DNA of 64,000 bases, taken from Acanthaster planci (Eukaryota; Echinodermata; Asteroidea; Valvatida; Acanthasteridae). Within the stretch, counting starts at the first letter, position 1, and every line of letters begins with the position of its first letter. This document shows, in pieces, positions 1 through 11,221 of the stretch. The DNA lies in assembly GCF_001949145.1 (NCBI RefSeq), contig NW_019091406.1, forward strand, positions 1,361,311-1,425,310, given 5' to 3'. Below the pieces are notes generated by a model. The model made no database searches, was not told the DNA's origin, and saw only the letters and a program-made list of their open reading frames with translations. The translations under genes were made by a program, and so were the position numbers.

Positions 1-974
1 CACAGATCTGTATCCCACAGATACTGCTTGATCTAAGCAAAAACTGGTTAATAAGTTTTATCATAAATTACGGTACATACAGATCAGCACTTTCCAAAAC
101 TACCCGATAACTCTTAATTAAATGTCTGAACCCAGTTCTACAGTACTACATGTACCTCTTCAGAATGCGCACAATGTCCACGCCTGTACACATTTGCACA
201 CAGTGTCACTGGTAATGTGTATAATACTTTGATTGCTACCGGTATACATGTACGTGTAGAGCTATTGGCCGTGCAAAACAATATACATGTACATGTAGTT
301 GAAATGCCATGTGGCGAGCTCTCAGCCAATCTATGAGTGTGGCGCTAATACATTACATACATGTACCTTAAGAAGCCCACAGGTTGAGGGTCATATGTGA
401 ACCATGCAAACTTAGGCCGTGTTTGAAACGGGCCTTCCAGAACTACGGCTATTGTCTGCGCGTCTCCACGTACTTTCAATGGAGTGAAGACCTAGACCTA
501 GCTCTAGACAACAGATTCGGATGCAGCCTTAGTAATGTTTAAACAGTGATACTAAATGACACCATGGCTCTTTAGAGTACAAGCAATCCTTACACATGGA
601 CTAAGTAGCAATGGAAGAAATTCACAAGCTTGCCCTTATTTGGATGGAAAACACGCTCTGAACTTAAGCTTGTCAAAAAGACAATGTTGCCCCGGGCAAC
701 ACTGTTTTGCTTTAATCCACACGATGCTGTTCCTTCACTTTGCTCCCTGTTTCAAGAATTTGCTTCCACGGGGGGGGGGTTGTTATAATTGACATGGGAG
801 AGAATACAACTACATGTAATCAAGCACAATGTCGGGTCTGTCTGTTACTGGAGTTACACCGTTAACTTGTACAAATGCTTTATAAACAATGAACACAGTT
901 ACAGTTAAGATCTCACTCACTCAGTAACCCTAGGCAGTGGTGGTTTTCCTTATTCTGGCAAAATTTTTCTACTT
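1..974. other. Left-edge intergenic DNA
   Basis: No gene recognised on either strand. Contains several ACATGTAC words and a poly-G run at 770-779; open frames are short and without codon bias. Confidence 0.5.
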
Positions 975-1155
975 GAAAGAGTTCCCCACACGGACATCAC
1001 CTGACAGCCTGTAAAACTTTTAAGTATTTTCCACGTAAACACTTTTATCTTGCTAAATTCGACATACATGTACATGTACATGTATTAGGGCATATGGATA
1101 ACTTTCTGATTTACCACTACAGGGAAAAATCACTCATGTCCGTGTATGGAACTCT
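975..1155. mobile_element. Short inverted-repeat element, AGAGTTCC family, copy 1
   Basis: Left end GAAAGAGTTCC..ACACGGACAT, right end the inverse ATGTCCGTGTATGGAACTCT. Length 181 bases. Its right part (CTTTCTGATT..CACTACAGGGAAAAATCACT) matches copy 2. It contains an (ACATGT)n run at 1065-1085. No coding capacity. Confidence 0.7.
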
Positions 1156-4100
1156 AACCATTTCTGCTTACTATCTAAATGTACGTGATGAGTTTATCAA
1201 CCAGGGGGAGGGATGTTTATTATCAGTTACTATGCAAAAACCTTGTATCTGACTACTGTAAGGCTGATGCTTTTATAGAAATATCATATAAAATGTCCCA
1301 GACTTTTTATACTGAGTCAGTGCTAGCACCATATGTGGCAAATTGTACAAAACACCAATGATGATGTTATGCCCCAACTGTGGGGTCTCAACTATAGCAT
1401 TGCAGTTGGGCTGGCCCAACTCTTTTCCAAACTCCAAGTTTTGCAGCTCACACCTAACCATGCTTATGAAATTCATTCAAAATATGCCAATGCTACATTT
1501 CATCTACAACACAAATAAAAAACAAGATTAACTTAATTCATATTTTTCTCCTAGTTTCATATCACGCATGCAAGAGCATGCAAATATATGTACAGCACTG
1601 TACATGCGAAGTCAACAACATGTGCACAGCAGGATACATCATGCATACGACGTAATGCATTCATCAATTGTGCGAGGCAGGGAATAGTACATGTTGTATC
1701 ACTGATAGCTCGCTGTGCAGCTGAAAATGGCAAGTCAAAGTTTATGAAAGTCTGTTTTAATTCTCTGACATAATTCCAATGTGCAAACTAATTTTCTCTA
1801 AAGAAATTTTTCACAGAAATATGCTTGTTAAAATGTTCTGGCAGAAAAATGGACTTTTAGGTTACAAAGGTTACTTTTTATGAGTAAAGAAGTTTTTGTG
1901 ACAATCCGGAACTGGTAAAACCAATTAAGAATTAGGAAAGTGCCATTGTCACTAGTGTGAGTCCAAATTAAAAGCTTAAATTTGGAAAATAGGCCTAATG
2001 TTGCAGTATCTCAAATATGTCCAACACGTAGTCTGACAAGAGTTAACTGGAATTTGAGGATTTTTTTAGCTGAAATCTGACTGAATAATTTTTGCAATCT
2101 GAAATTAGGGAAATTTAAATGACTATAGGCTAGTATTGTTAGGCCCACTTTAAATTTAATCCAATATTTTAGGTTACATGTTGCTGTAGGCTGATAGGTC
2201 TAGTGCCTTGCTTCTTGAAGGCCGCGTCCCATTGTGCAGCGACCGATTGTGTAATCGGTCGCTGCACAATGGGACATGCATGGATATGCCTGCCAACCTG
2301 TCGTAATCTTTCCTGAGGTCAGGCATCACCACATAATAGATTAGAATTTTAAATGAACTGAGGGCTCATTTAAATACCCTTTAATCTATTGTGTAGTATC
2401 ATGGAGGTGTGATTCTACCTCCATGGTAGTATTATGCCTGACCTCAAGAAGGAGTACGACAGGTTGGCAGGTCTGCATGTCCCATTGTACCGATTGGGTA
2501 CGATGTTCTGCATTTTTGCCAACAAAAGCCCCCAATCATGTTGCCTATTTTAGTAGTAGTACTTACCTTCTTGAGAGGTTAGCACAGTCTGGCAGTTTGT
2601 TAACAGCTGTTATACAGGAGGGGAACCTCAAATCGATTCTGTACAATGGAGGAACCGGCTGTCAAGCAAAGACTGCCGACACGAGAGTCCCAACTCACTG
2701 GATTCACATTTTGCGTAATCGATCATCGGAGGATCATCGATCAAACCCGTCGCATCACGTGACGACCTCGCGAAGAAGCACGTGATCACTAGGGGCTGGT
2801 TATGATAGACTTGAATACAAGTCGTTGGTTGCTGTCAACGCGATAAAATTATTTTATCTCGTTTGAACGACATACATACCTCGTTCAGATAACTAAGTCC
2901 ATCATAACAAGATAACTATGTTGTTAAAACGGGATAAAATTATTTTTATCGTTGGCATCAATATGTTTCCATAGAAAAAACTCTCAGAGCTCTTTCAAAT
3001 TAGTTATGTAGATGTATCTCTTTATTTGTATTTTGCGAATTAGTCACTGGACGTGAAAGAACAGGAATAATGCACTAGTGTGGATTTAAAACGAAAGTAA
3101 CAACCCATGAAGGCGTTTGAGGATAACATTATTATGTGTTGTTATTACTAGCACACCGACCCCGAACACTACAATCTTAAAAGGGGCACTGTATTAAAGT
3201 TCCAATTCTTTTCCCTCAGCTCAGAATTCTTATCTTTTTTTGGACTATTTGGGAATAACAAAATTTCCATTTTTGACTAGTTGACGACTAAGCAGTTTTT
3301 ATTGATAGAAAGGCATGCAGAAAAGTCACGTGTTAAAAGTATTTCCAGTAATTTAATCCTCCAAACCTAGATAAATTGCTTAAATGTGCAAAAAAGAAAA
3401 CTTAGAAAAAAGAACTTGAACATTTTCATTTCATTTTTATCGTGTCATCGGACGCAGCCCAGTTTCATGTATTATTTTCAAATCATCCTAAACAGAAAAA
3501 TGATGGGGTCCCTCAAATTTTGTGTGTTATCTGAGCTGAGAGTCGCGGGTCGTAAATTCCTGAAGGGCATGTAAACAAAAGGTGTACTGAAGCTTTGAAC
3601 AAGAGCTTTTACTTTGGAGGTTCTATTCTAGGGGTGAAGCCCTCATTTTTTACTCGCGGGAAATAATAACTGTAAACACAAATCAGATCGTCTGAGCTTT
3701 GACCTCAAACCCAACAGTGACGTATGCAGCTCGTACGTCCAAAAGGGGAAAAGGAATATTCTCTTAAAATGAGTCCACTTTTATCTGTAAAAAGTTGCCC
3801 CAACCCAAAGAAAGATGGTAATACCAATCATAAGATTTTCTTAGTACTAATTTAATAAATAAATTTAAAAATTGAACATTGGCAATATTTCTCAGGACAA
3901 CTTATTCTCCTTCTTCCTTCTTTTTCTGATAGGGCGATCATAGCTGCAAAATTAATTTATCAAACGCATTTGCACAACCATGTTAAAATAAAAGAATGGC
4001 GTAGTAGAAATGTGGTCTGCAGGGTGTAAGGGAATATCTACATTTACAGCCGTCATGACGCGTCAGTTTGCGCGCTCACGTTGCGTTTAATGGAACCCCA

Positions 4101-4844
4101 ACTTCAAGGCTGAAGTAGTCGCTTCATTCATTACCACGTGGTCATTGAACGACACAATGCGCGAAATTTGAAGCATCTACGTGTACATTGACACGCCGAA
4201 CAGGTGGTCGTGCACAGGCCTACTCGTGCATCGTTTCAAACTGCGCACCTTATATACATGAAAGCTAGCCAGGCTTTCATAAATAATCTTCAACCTGCGT
4301 GGTGGTGGTCGTGGAGACTTGTGGATGTGTGAATAGATGAAGACTCATGGTGAGCCATATGCAGCAAGGTACGAGACGGAGAGAACCCCCCCCCTGCTTT
4401 GTGTTGGTCATTGTCTCGCAGGAATCTGGGGAATTCCTTTCAGACATCTGGGGGGGATGTGTTAAGTAACAATAGTCTGGAATGTGTAAAGGGATTGGAC
4501 ATGTTGAGGGGTACCCCTCGGTCTCATTTCTTGCTGGGCATATGGTGAGCTGTTTAAATCTTAAAAGCACAGGCATATCATCTTAACCTCAACGTGTTAC
4601 ACCGAACAGCAGCTGGTGTAAACTCTGAAAACGTGTTGCAGCTTTTAAGGACCTGGTATGAAGTCAGAACTTGCCGTCATTATATCGGTGATAGCTGAAG
4701 TAGGATGTGCCGACTCAAGCGCAGAGAAAATTGCAGGCCAACTGTTCGTTCAGTGCCTTGAAACATGGAGGTCCTAGCTCCATGCTTGAAACAAACGTAG
4801 GTTACCGGTATATCTTCAACTTCAACACTCCCGATTCCGCTAAA
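1156..4844. other. Intergenic DNA around the foldback element
   Basis: AT-rich, no exon-like segment with recognisable protein similarity. Apart from the element at 2226-2497 I see nothing definite. Confidence 0.5.
2226..2497. mobile_element. Nested foldback inverted-repeat element
   Basis: 2226-2275 is a perfect hairpin: 23-base arms (GTCCCATTGTGCAGCGACCG...) with a 4-base loop. The segment after it, including CCTGCCAACCTGTCGTA and CCTGAGGTCAGGCAT, returns inverted at 2428-2497. Between them is another small hairpin at 2400-2425 (GGAGGT/ACCTCC). No protein is encoded. It looks like a foldback or MITE-type element; the family is not recognised. Confidence 0.8.
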
Positions 4845-5033
4845 GAAAGAGTTCCATATGGGGACGCCACTTTACAACCCATGCATAAACCAATTGAGAC
4901 TGGTCTGAAAACAAAATGTGTTTTCAAAGTAAACGACTCGATATTTTCCCTTCAAAACTGGACATGCCGCTTTCTGATGTCTTATTGGTCACTGTAGGGA
5001 ATAATTACTGGCGTCCGTAAATGGAACTCTTTC
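4845..5033. mobile_element. Short inverted-repeat element, AGAGTTCC family, copy 2
   Basis: GAAAGAGTTCCATATGGGGA at the left and GGCGTCCGTAAATGGAACTC at the right are inverted copies; 189 bases. Similar in length and right-end sequence to the copy at 975. Confidence 0.75.
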
Positions 5034-5309
5034 CAAGAAGATCTCGGCCGTGTCATTCTCTTTAAATCAAACATTTTCAGATCATCAGATTTAATAATAT
5101 TTATTTATAATGTACCGAGTGTTATTCGGTTTACGTAGGCAAACTTCATTGCAAATCATTAATATTCTGAAATAAAATCTCCTAAAAAGTCAAATTTATC
5201 AGTGAAAATAAGTATTCACTTCAACAACAGACAAGTCTCACGGGGTTTGTGTGCAGACGTATCTGGAATTCTTTCCAAATAGTCATACAAAGTGAGTACA
5301 GCAGGCCTG

Positions 5310-8300
5310 TTCAGAGCCGTTATTCCGTTTTGTTACCCGTTCGTGTATGTGATTCTTTTGTCATTTCCGAAATTGTTTCTGTCATTGCCGAAATTCTCTT
5401 GTCTTGGCATGTCACTGTCTCTTTTTTTAGTGTTTGTGTTTGCATGCCGATACTGACTGGATATGCTACTGCCTGGCTGACTGGATGTGCGACTACCATG
5501 ATGTGCAGGTTCAATATTTTTGCTTATTAGCAGGGGTAGCTCTTGCTACCCTCAGGAGGTGATCGACCCTGCCTTTGCGAGATCACGTTTGTCCTGTTAC
5601 CTGTTGTCTGCGTTTTGTTACTTCTATGTGCTTGTTTTATCTGTCTCTTTCTGAAATTCCCTTCTCTTGGCATATCACTGACTCTTGTTTTAGTCTTTGT
5701 GCTTGCATTCAGATACTGACTGGATGTGCGACTGCCTGGCTGACTGGATGTGCGACTACCAGATGTGAAAGTTGAGTCTTTTTGTCTTGTTTTTTGGGTA
5801 GCAAAGGTAGCTCTTGCTACCCTCAGGAGGTGATCGCCCTGCCTTTGCGAGATCACGTCTGTCCTGTTACATGTTGTCTGCGTTTTGTTACTCATTCGTG
5901 TATGTGATTGTTTTGTCTGTCATTTTCCGAAATTCTCTTCTCTTGGCATGTCACTGACTCTTGTTTTAGTCTTCGTGTTTGCATTCAGATACTGACTGGA
6001 TGCATGCAACTGCCTGGCTGACTTGGATGTGCAACTAATTGTTTGCAAGTTTTTTTTGTTTTTTTTGCTTGTTTATCGGGTAGTAGGGGTAGCTCTTGCT
6101 ACCCTCAGGAGGTGATCAGCTCTGCCTTTGCGAGATCACGTTTATCCTGTTACCTGTTGTATGTGTTTTGTTACTCGTTTTTGTATGTGATTGTTTTGTG
6201 TGTCTTTTCCGAAATTGTTTTGTCTTGGCATGTCACTGACTCTCGTTTCAGTCTTTGTTTTGCATACAGATACTGACTGGATGTCCGACTGCTTGATTGA
6301 CTGGATATGCGACTGACATAATGTGTAGGGTCAGTATTTTTCGGGTAGCAGGGGTTGCTCTTGTTACTCTCAAGAGGCGATCGAACCAGCCTTTGCGAGA
6401 TCATGTTTGTCCTGTTATCTGTTGTCTGTGTTTTGTTACTCGTTCATGCATACGATTCTTTTGTCTGTCATTTCCGAAATGGTTTTTCTTGGCATGTCAC
6501 TAACTATCGGTTTAGTCTTTGTATGCAGACACTGACCGGATGTGCGACTGCCTGGATGTGCAACTGCCATGATGTATAAGTTCAGTATTTTTGCTTACTT
6601 TTTGGGTATTAGGGATAGCTTTTGCTACCCTCAGGAGGTGATCGGCCCTGCCTTTGCGAGATCGCGTTTGTCCCGTTACCTGTTCTCTGCGTTTTGTAAC
6701 TCGCTCGTCTTTGTGCTTTTTTTATCTGTCATTTCTGAAATTCCCTTCTCTTGGCATGTCACTGACTCTTGTTTTAGTCTTTGTGTCTGTATTCAGATAC
6801 TGAGTGGATGTGCGACTGTCTGGATGTGCGACTGCCATGATGTGCAAGTTGAGTATTTTTGCTTGTTGTTCGATCAGCAGGGGTAGCTCTTGCTACCATC
6901 AGGAGGTGATCGGCCCTGCATTTGCAAGATCACGTTTGTCGTGTTACATGTTGTCTGCGTTTTCTTACTCGTTCGTGTAGGCCTATGTACTTCTTTTGTT
7001 TGTTTTTTCCGAAATCCCCTTTTCTTTGCATGTCACTGACTCTTTTTTTAGTCTTTGTCTTTGTATGCAGACACTGACTGGATGTCAAACGTTCGTTTAT
7101 GTGATTGTTTTGTCTGTTATTTCCGAAAATGTTTTCTCTTGGCATGTCACTAACTCTCGTTTTAGTCTTTGTTTTTGCATCCAGATATTGACTGGATGTC
7201 CAACTGCCTGGCTGACTTTATGTGCGACTACCGGATGTGCAAGTTGAGTAGTTTTTGCTGGTTTATTGGGTAGCAGGGGTAGCTCTTGCTACCATCATGG
7301 GGTGATCGGCCCTGCCTTTGCGAGATCACGTTTGTCCTGTTCACTGTCACAGTTGTCTGCATTTTGTGACTCATTCCTGTATTTGCTTGTTTATTCTGTC
7401 ATTCACTAAAATTGTTGTTTTGACAAGTGACTCTCGTTTTAGTCTTTTTGTTTTTCTGCAGATACTGACTGGATGTGCGACTGCCTTGCTGACTGGATGT
7501 GTGACTGCCCGATGTCCAAGTTGAGTAGTTTTTACTTCTTGTGCGGGTAGCAGGGGTAGCTATATCCTCAGGATTTAATCGGCCCTGCCCTTGCGAGATC
7601 ACGTTTGTCCTGTTCGCTGTTGTCTGCGTTTTGTCAGTCATTCCTGTATTTGCTTGTTTATTCTGCCATTCACTAAAATTGTTGTTTTGACAAGTGACTC
7701 TCGTTTTAGTCTTTTTGTTTTTCTGCAGATACTGACTGGATGTTTGACTGCCTGGCTGACTGGATGTGTGACAGCCCGATGTCAAAGTTGAGTAGTTTTT
7801 TACTTCTTGTGCGGGTAGCAGGGGTAGCTATACTATCCTCAGGATTTGATCGGCCCTGCCCTTGCCAGGTCACGTTTGTCCTGTTACCTGTTGTCTGCGT
7901 TTTGTTACTCGTTCGTCTATGTACTTGTTTTATTTATTATTTCTGAAATTCCTTTCTTTTGGCATGTCACTGACTCTTGTTTTAGTGTTTGTGTTTTCAT
8001 TCAGATACTGACTGGATGCCTGCAACTGCCTGGCTGACTTGGGTGTGCGACTACCAGTTTGCAAGTTGAGTATTTTTTGCTTGTTTATCAGGTAGTAGGG
8101 GTAGCTCTTACTACCCTCAGGAGGTGATCGGCCCTGCTTTTATGCGATCACGTTTGTCCTGTTACCCGTTGTCTGTGTTTTGTTACTCGTTCGTCTATGT
8201 GGTTGTTTTATCTATCATTTCTAAATTTCCCTTCTCTTCCCTTTTCACTAACTTTCCTTTTTGTCTTTATGTTTGCATTCAGATACTGACTCGATCTGCG

Positions 8301-8350
8301 ACTGCCCGATCTGCAGGTTCAGTATTTTTTTTCTTGTTTTTCGGGTAGCA
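5310..8350. repeat. Satellite-like tandem array, about 11 units of about 270 bp
   Basis: The word GATCACG (or a one-base variant) after TTTGCGA recurs at 5581, 5851, 6134, 6399, 6660, 6928, 7324, 7597, 7868 and 8146. The spacings are 261-283 bases, except one of 396, which holds an extra partial copy near 7088-7210. Each unit also has GGCATGTCACTGACTCT, AGATACTGACTGGATG and GGGTAGCAGGGGTAGCT. The units at 7324-7867 share a private variant and look like a recent local duplication. Long open frames on both strands follow from the T-rich repeat and are not genes. Confidence 0.95.
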
Positions 8351-8465
8351 GTTGAATCTGTATGTGATGAATACGGATCAGTGACCTGCGTCGCATGACC
8401 TCTCACGCGACATAATGTACTGTACATGTAGGCCTACATGTGCAAGCGCTACTACGCGACGTTAA

Positions 8466-8720
8466 ACGTACTGGTACTCTACTGCCAGTACTAAAGTACC
8501 AGTACATGTACTAAAGTACCAGTACTGTAACCGTTGATAATGGCCGTGGTCGCTGCATTGGAACAAGGAGCTAAGAAGCGAGCCTATAAAAGACTTCTGA
8601 AGAAATAACACGCTTACGCTATTGATGCGAACCCGCTCCAACGCTCCCACGGTCTGTTTTGTATCCTATCGTAGGATACAAAAGTTCCACAGCCTATGGT
8701 CAAATATGAATATTCATATC
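8466..8720. repeat. Cluster of palindromes upstream of the helicase fragment
   Basis: ACTAAAGTACCAGTAC occurs twice in tandem near 8492-8526 within a larger palindromic context. TTTTGTATCCTA / TAGGATACAAAA (12-base arms, 3-base loop) lies near 8655-8682. ATATGAATATTCATAT near 8704-8719 is a perfect palindrome. Confidence 0.6.
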
Positions 8721-8807
8721 AAACTACATTTTGCAAACAAAGGCCACGCCTCGGTTGTGGAAGATTCCCAAGATGGTATGGCCTTTGATTAAGGCGTCCG
8801 CAGTGAA

Positions 8808-9295
8808 ATGGATAGTCGCTCAAGAGCGACTGAGGAGGTGGAGGAGACTAGTTTAAGCACAAAACGAACGCACGAAGAAAGACTAAGCGACGAACTGCAC
8901 GCCCCGAACGCCTTTGGAGTTCTACCCCACGTATGTTTTTCTTTACATTTTCTACCGTTTAGGTAGCACAAGCAGATATGATACATGCGTATAAGTCTGA
9001 ACCAATCAAAACGATCGCCTCTGTGGCGCAAGTAATAAATCATTCATCTTTACAATGGCACGCGTATTCAACACGGTGTCCGGCAGTGGTGTAAACTCTA
9101 GACGACAATCTCTTCCAGAATGGCCTCAAATATGCAGCACCGAAGCTTGGGATTCCGATCGACAAATTGAAACCAAAGCAAATGTTGGCCGTGAAGGCTG
9201 TTCTGGAGGGTCGAGACGTATTTGTCAATCTTCCAACTGGATATGGCAAGAGTTTCAAATACCCGACCGTACCGCTGTGCAAATACTTCATGAAC
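8808..9295 (+). CDS. RecQ-type DNA helicase, N-terminal fragment (two exons)
   Basis: Exon 8808-8930 (ATG start, 41 codons, GTATGT donor) and exon 9119-9295 (CTCTTCCAG acceptor, GTAAGT donor, 59 codons) join in phase 0. The second encodes IDKLKPKQMLAVKAVLEGRD followed by VFVNLPTGYGKSFKYP. This is RecQ-like motif 0 with its glutamine (Q62) and a Walker A P-loop (residues 79-86 with K85 and S86). RecQ helicases unwind DNA with ATP. The DEAH box, HPFR and helicase C motifs are not visible in the next 3 kb, so this is either the 5' end of a gene whose later exons I failed to see or a truncated copy. Such helicase fragments with LPTGYGKS or LPTGFGKS are common in marine invertebrate genomes. TATAAAAG at 8583 lies upstream. 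Confidence 0.55.
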
Positions 9296-10251
9296 GTAAG
9301 TGGCCCAGACATAATATACTCGGACTACTTAGCCTCCCCCCACGAATGGTTCAGAGAAAATGTGAATAATTCATACATTAGCAGCACATTGAATAATACA
9401 GATGGAAAAACATGCTGGAAACAAAGCTCCAAAGTCGCTTGCGGCGGCGCGCACAGTCCCACACACGCAGCTCGGCTACTGTTTGCAGGGCTTGCATGCA
9501 GTTTGTCGTGTGGTCTTGACTATCCGTTTCGCCGCGCGCGGGCGCCTTGATCAAGGGCTAAAGACGGCAGAACGAGCCGTGTCGATTGTTGAAATGAATT
9601 CTCGAGAGGGCGCAATAGAAATCAGCGCGCGCAGCCCACCGTCTTGGCCAAAGACTACCTTGCACGGAGAAGTAATGATGAACAACTGTTGCGATGTTGC
9701 ATTCAGCGTCAGGCAGTCGGGCATAGGTCATCTACCGACATCCCACAGTTGCAGAGAGTAATGAGATATAAAATGTGTTTCGTGAACATTGTGTGCTATT
9801 TTATATATCATGTTGGAGCAGTATTGAAATACCCGGATGGTTTTTTAATTATTCAATCTGGTTTACGCTCAAACTTGAGGGCGTGCTTCACTGCAGAATC
9901 CTCAAAGTTAGAGCAAAGAATTTTCATCAGCAGGCCCAGCCTGCCCAGAATTATCAAATACGTTTCCTGTAGATATCCAAAATTCTCATCCATGGGCTTT
10001 TAAAACATCTGTGACTGGAAAAGTTTTTAACTTTCTGTGTGGTGAACATAAAACATGTTTTTTCTCATTCATTCCACCTATTAAATTGTTTGTTTGTTCC
10101 TATTATTTTACTGTTACATTTTGTACGTCGATCATTCTAGCCCTTAACAGTCCCAAATACTCCGATTTCAAGATCATTTACATTTTATTTTCAGAGTTAT
10201 TTCTACATTTATGATAATATTTCATTATAACAGGTCCTTAGAAAATGTTTG

Positions 10252-10540
10252 CAGAGGCGGATCAGAGGGCGCAGGCCCCCTTTTTTTTCACCCCCCCCCC
10301 CAAAAAAAAGAAAAAATGAGGGGTCACACTGCCTGATGCACTAAAACGCCTAACAAATATGGCCCGGACTCCATGCCGTAAAGGGCTTCGCACTACGCGC
10401 TCACTGCGCATTTTNGTAAAGGGCTTCGCCCTCCCCCCCCACTGCCCATTTTACCATTGCTGCTTTAGTTCAACCCCCCCCCCCCCGGCCATCTGGGTTA
10501 ACGCCCCCCCCCCCTGAAAATCCTGGATCCGCCCCTGCTG
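10252..10540. mobile_element. hAT-like MITE with GGCGGATC ends, copy 1
   Basis: Left end CAGAGGCGGATC, right end GGATCCGCCCCTGCTG (inverted). Flanked by GTTTG on both sides (10247-10251 and 10541-10545), a possible 5-base target duplication. Interior is poly-C and poly-A runs with an ambiguous base at 10415. CAGGGGCGGATC-type ends are known from hAT elements. Confidence 0.65.
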
Positions 10541-10810
10541 GTTTGTCCCAAACAAGCAGGAGACATCAATGTATTTACAACATTTTTACAACGTATGATC
10601 TGGACTTTTGGTATATGAGAAAGATCTCTGGCTAAAAAATACAGAATTTTTGCCAATAACTTGAAAGCCGAGTTTATACTCGGGCGGGTTTTAGATGCGG
10701 TTACATGTAATGGGTATGACTGTCCCTCCTGATTGGAAGTTGTTGACAGGCAGCTACCACACGTCTGCCTACATTAGAACGTATTACAAATGCCTACAAT
10801 GGGTCTTGAG

Positions 10811-11221
10811 CTGGACTAAGAGAGGGCGCTATTTTCTTAGCAACGGAGGCTCCTTTGGTACCGAATCCGCTCCGAGCGGAACAAAAGAGGGCGTGGGGTT
10901 TTAGTACCCACCCATTGATCTCCATCATAAAAACGTTATAATGAAGATCAGTGTACCCAAGTATATGCGCGTTTGACGCGGAGCACGCCGAGTATGGTCT
11001 TTGCGTACACGGAGAACGCGTGCAAGAACCCGCTTGTAACCACCTGTCTTTCTTTCGCCGATAGGGGGTGCACTTCAGCTCCGAGCGGATTGCACTTCGT
11101 TGGTTCACGAACGACTGAAATGCACGTGTCAAGGTCGCATCGCTACCAAAAGGAAAGCTCCCGACTAAAAAGGCTCTTTTTAACCCATGAGAGGGTGCTT
11201 CTGCTCGAGGTGGAGTCGAGC
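10811..11221 (+). repeat. Interspersed repeat, GAGGGCGC/GGCTCCTTTGGT family, copy 1
   Basis: Begins CTGGACTAAGAGAGGGCGC, then CTTAGCAACGGAGGCTCCTT, and ends GAGGGTGCTTCTGCTCGAGG. The same order of words is found near 22.8 and 26.7 kb in the same orientation. Longer than the others because of an internal insertion. No protein recognised. Confidence 0.7.

Noticed and set aside
7399-7785. 128-codon minus-strand open frame and many others in the array
   Set aside because: Produced by the tandem repeat itself; the reading frames do not persist between units.
5310-8350. CRISPR-like array
   Set aside because: Units are about 270 bases without short direct repeats and unique spacers, and the context is animal.
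9055-9369. Open frame starting MARVFNTV over the helicase fragment
   Set aside because: It is in a different frame from the Walker A sequence and resembles no known protein.
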